From: Nitrospirota bacterium
Lineage (GTDB): Bacteria; Nitrospirota; Nitrospiria; Nitrospirales; Nitrospiraceae
Assembly (NCBI GenBank): GCA_016201805.1
Contig: JACQCB010000006.1
Coordinates: 1 to 6,969, forward strand
Length of the DNA: 6,969 nucleotides
Direction of reading: 5' to 3'
Positions 6,581-6,969 of the stretch are shown one piece after another. Made by a program: the position numbers and the translations under genes. Positions within the stretch are counted from its first letter, which is position 1, and every line of letters starts with the position of its first letter. Under the pieces are notes generated by a model that had not been told where the DNA came from, ran no database searches, and worked only from the letters and a program-made list of their open reading frames with translations.

Positions 6581-6597
6581 CCAGAATGAAACTCTGG
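6581..6597 (+). other. Hairpin presenting the sensor-gene start codon
   Basis: CCAGA (6581-6585) can pair with TCTGG (6593-6597), leaving a seven-base loop that begins with the ATG at 6586. No Shine-Dalgarno-like sequence is present at normal distance before this ATG. A start codon exposed in a loop could affect initiation, but a five-base-pair stem is weak and could be chance. Confidence 0.3.
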
Positions 6598-6969
6598 AGC
6601 CGTTCCCATAGCCTCCAGCACAAGATCATCACGGCGATCGTGATGGTCGGTCTCCTGCCTCTGACGTTTTCCCTCATTCTCACGTATCTCGAAGAACGCC
6701 GGGCTCTTCGCGACGCCACCGGCGCCAACTTCAAGGAAATCGCCGTCGAAGCCTCGCGCAGGGTGGAAATGCAAATCACCCGGGGGATTAATGAAGCGCA
6801 GCAGCTTGCCAGCATGCCGTTTCTCCGAGCCGCCGTCACGGAGGCGAACCGCAGCTATACCGGGAAAGACGAGGCGGGCGTCCAGTCGATGATCAAGGAC
6901 TGGCAACAGCGGTGGCGCGAGCGCGAACGGCACAACGAATTTCCGCTTTTCATCAATCGCATCGTCACC
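6586..6969 (+). CDS. Membrane-anchored sensor protein, N-terminal part
   Basis: The frame from ATG 6586 is open through the last base (128 codons) and runs off the window, so the protein is partial at its C-terminus. A basic start (KLWSRSHSLQHK) precedes one hydrophobic helix at about 14-35 with a central LLPL. A polar, strongly helical region follows (RRALRDATGANFKEIAVEASRR, then MQITRGINEAQQLASMPFLRAAV) and a charged segment near 104-115 (DWQQRWRERERH). This layout is typical of the signal anchor plus first helices of a periplasmic Cache-type sensor domain in histidine kinases, diguanylate cyclases, chemoreceptors or SpoIIE-type phosphatases. The output domain is outside the window, so the class cannot be named. 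ATG 6586 is the first start after the in-frame TGA at 6553-6555; later starts would cut into the membrane helix. The Shine-Dalgarno sequence is weak or absent. It lies 91 bases after secF with its own candidate promoter. That a gene is present is fairly sure; the sensor role is inferred. Confidence 0.72.
   Translation, partial: MKLWSRSHSLQHKIITAIVMVGLLPLTFSLILTYLEERRALRDATGANFKEIAVEASRRVEMQITRGINEAQQLASMPFLRAAVTEANRSYTGKDEAGVQSMIKDWQQRWRERERHNEFPLFINRIVT

Noticed and set aside
6532..6933. Two overlapping - strand frames opposite the last gene
   Set aside because: The + strand frame from 6586 has a credible start, membrane helix and promoter. The - strand frames are low-complexity and one includes the promoter dyad.

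Overview
This is a GC-rich (by eye roughly 60%), almost fully coding bacterial housekeeping segment with every gene on the + strand. The first gene is the end of a family 9 (ADP-heptose type) glycosyltransferase, which points to an LPS-making, two-membrane organism. The order tgt-yajC-secD-secF is widespread in Gram-negative lineages. Composition, GTG starts and protein style would fit Nitrospirota (Nitrospira-like) or a deltaproteobacterial-type lineage. That placement is a guess from memory of similar loci and was not tested.

Layout. Positions 1-429 hold the C-terminal 142 codons of the glycosyltransferase. A spacer of about 100 bases (430-531) contains an AT-rich patch with a candidate -10 element. 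Then follows a tight run read as one operon: argS (arginyl-tRNA synthetase, 532-2292), tgt (queuine/preQ1 tRNA-guanine transglycosylase, 2318-3532, GTG start; 2303 is the alternative), yajC (3532-3855, start overlapping the tgt stop as TGATG), secD (3897-5540) and secF (5577-6494). Gaps are 25, -1, 41 and 36 bases. After secF a 91-base spacer carries the best promoter in the window: a perfect TTGACA, a 17-base spacer and a GAAAAT -10. A 20-base dyad fills the gap between the two boxes. It leads to a new gene starting at 6586 that runs off the window end: 128 codons of a membrane-anchored sensor-type protein whose output domain is not visible.

How the genes relate. ArgS and Tgt act in translation: tRNA-Arg charging, and queuosine insertion at wobble position 34 of GUN-anticodon tRNAs. 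YajC, SecD and SecF form the accessory complex of the SecYEG translocon, and SecDF uses the proton-motive force to pull exported proteins out on the periplasmic side. No direct functional link between the tRNA genes and the Sec genes is established. Their proximity is a conserved co-transcription unit.

I see no mobile element, CRISPR array, RNA gene, phage gene or obviously novel defence or biosynthetic system. The points most worth a second look are at the right-hand end: the dyad inside the promoter, the start codon held in a small hairpin loop without a Shine-Dalgarno sequence, and the truncated sensor gene itself.
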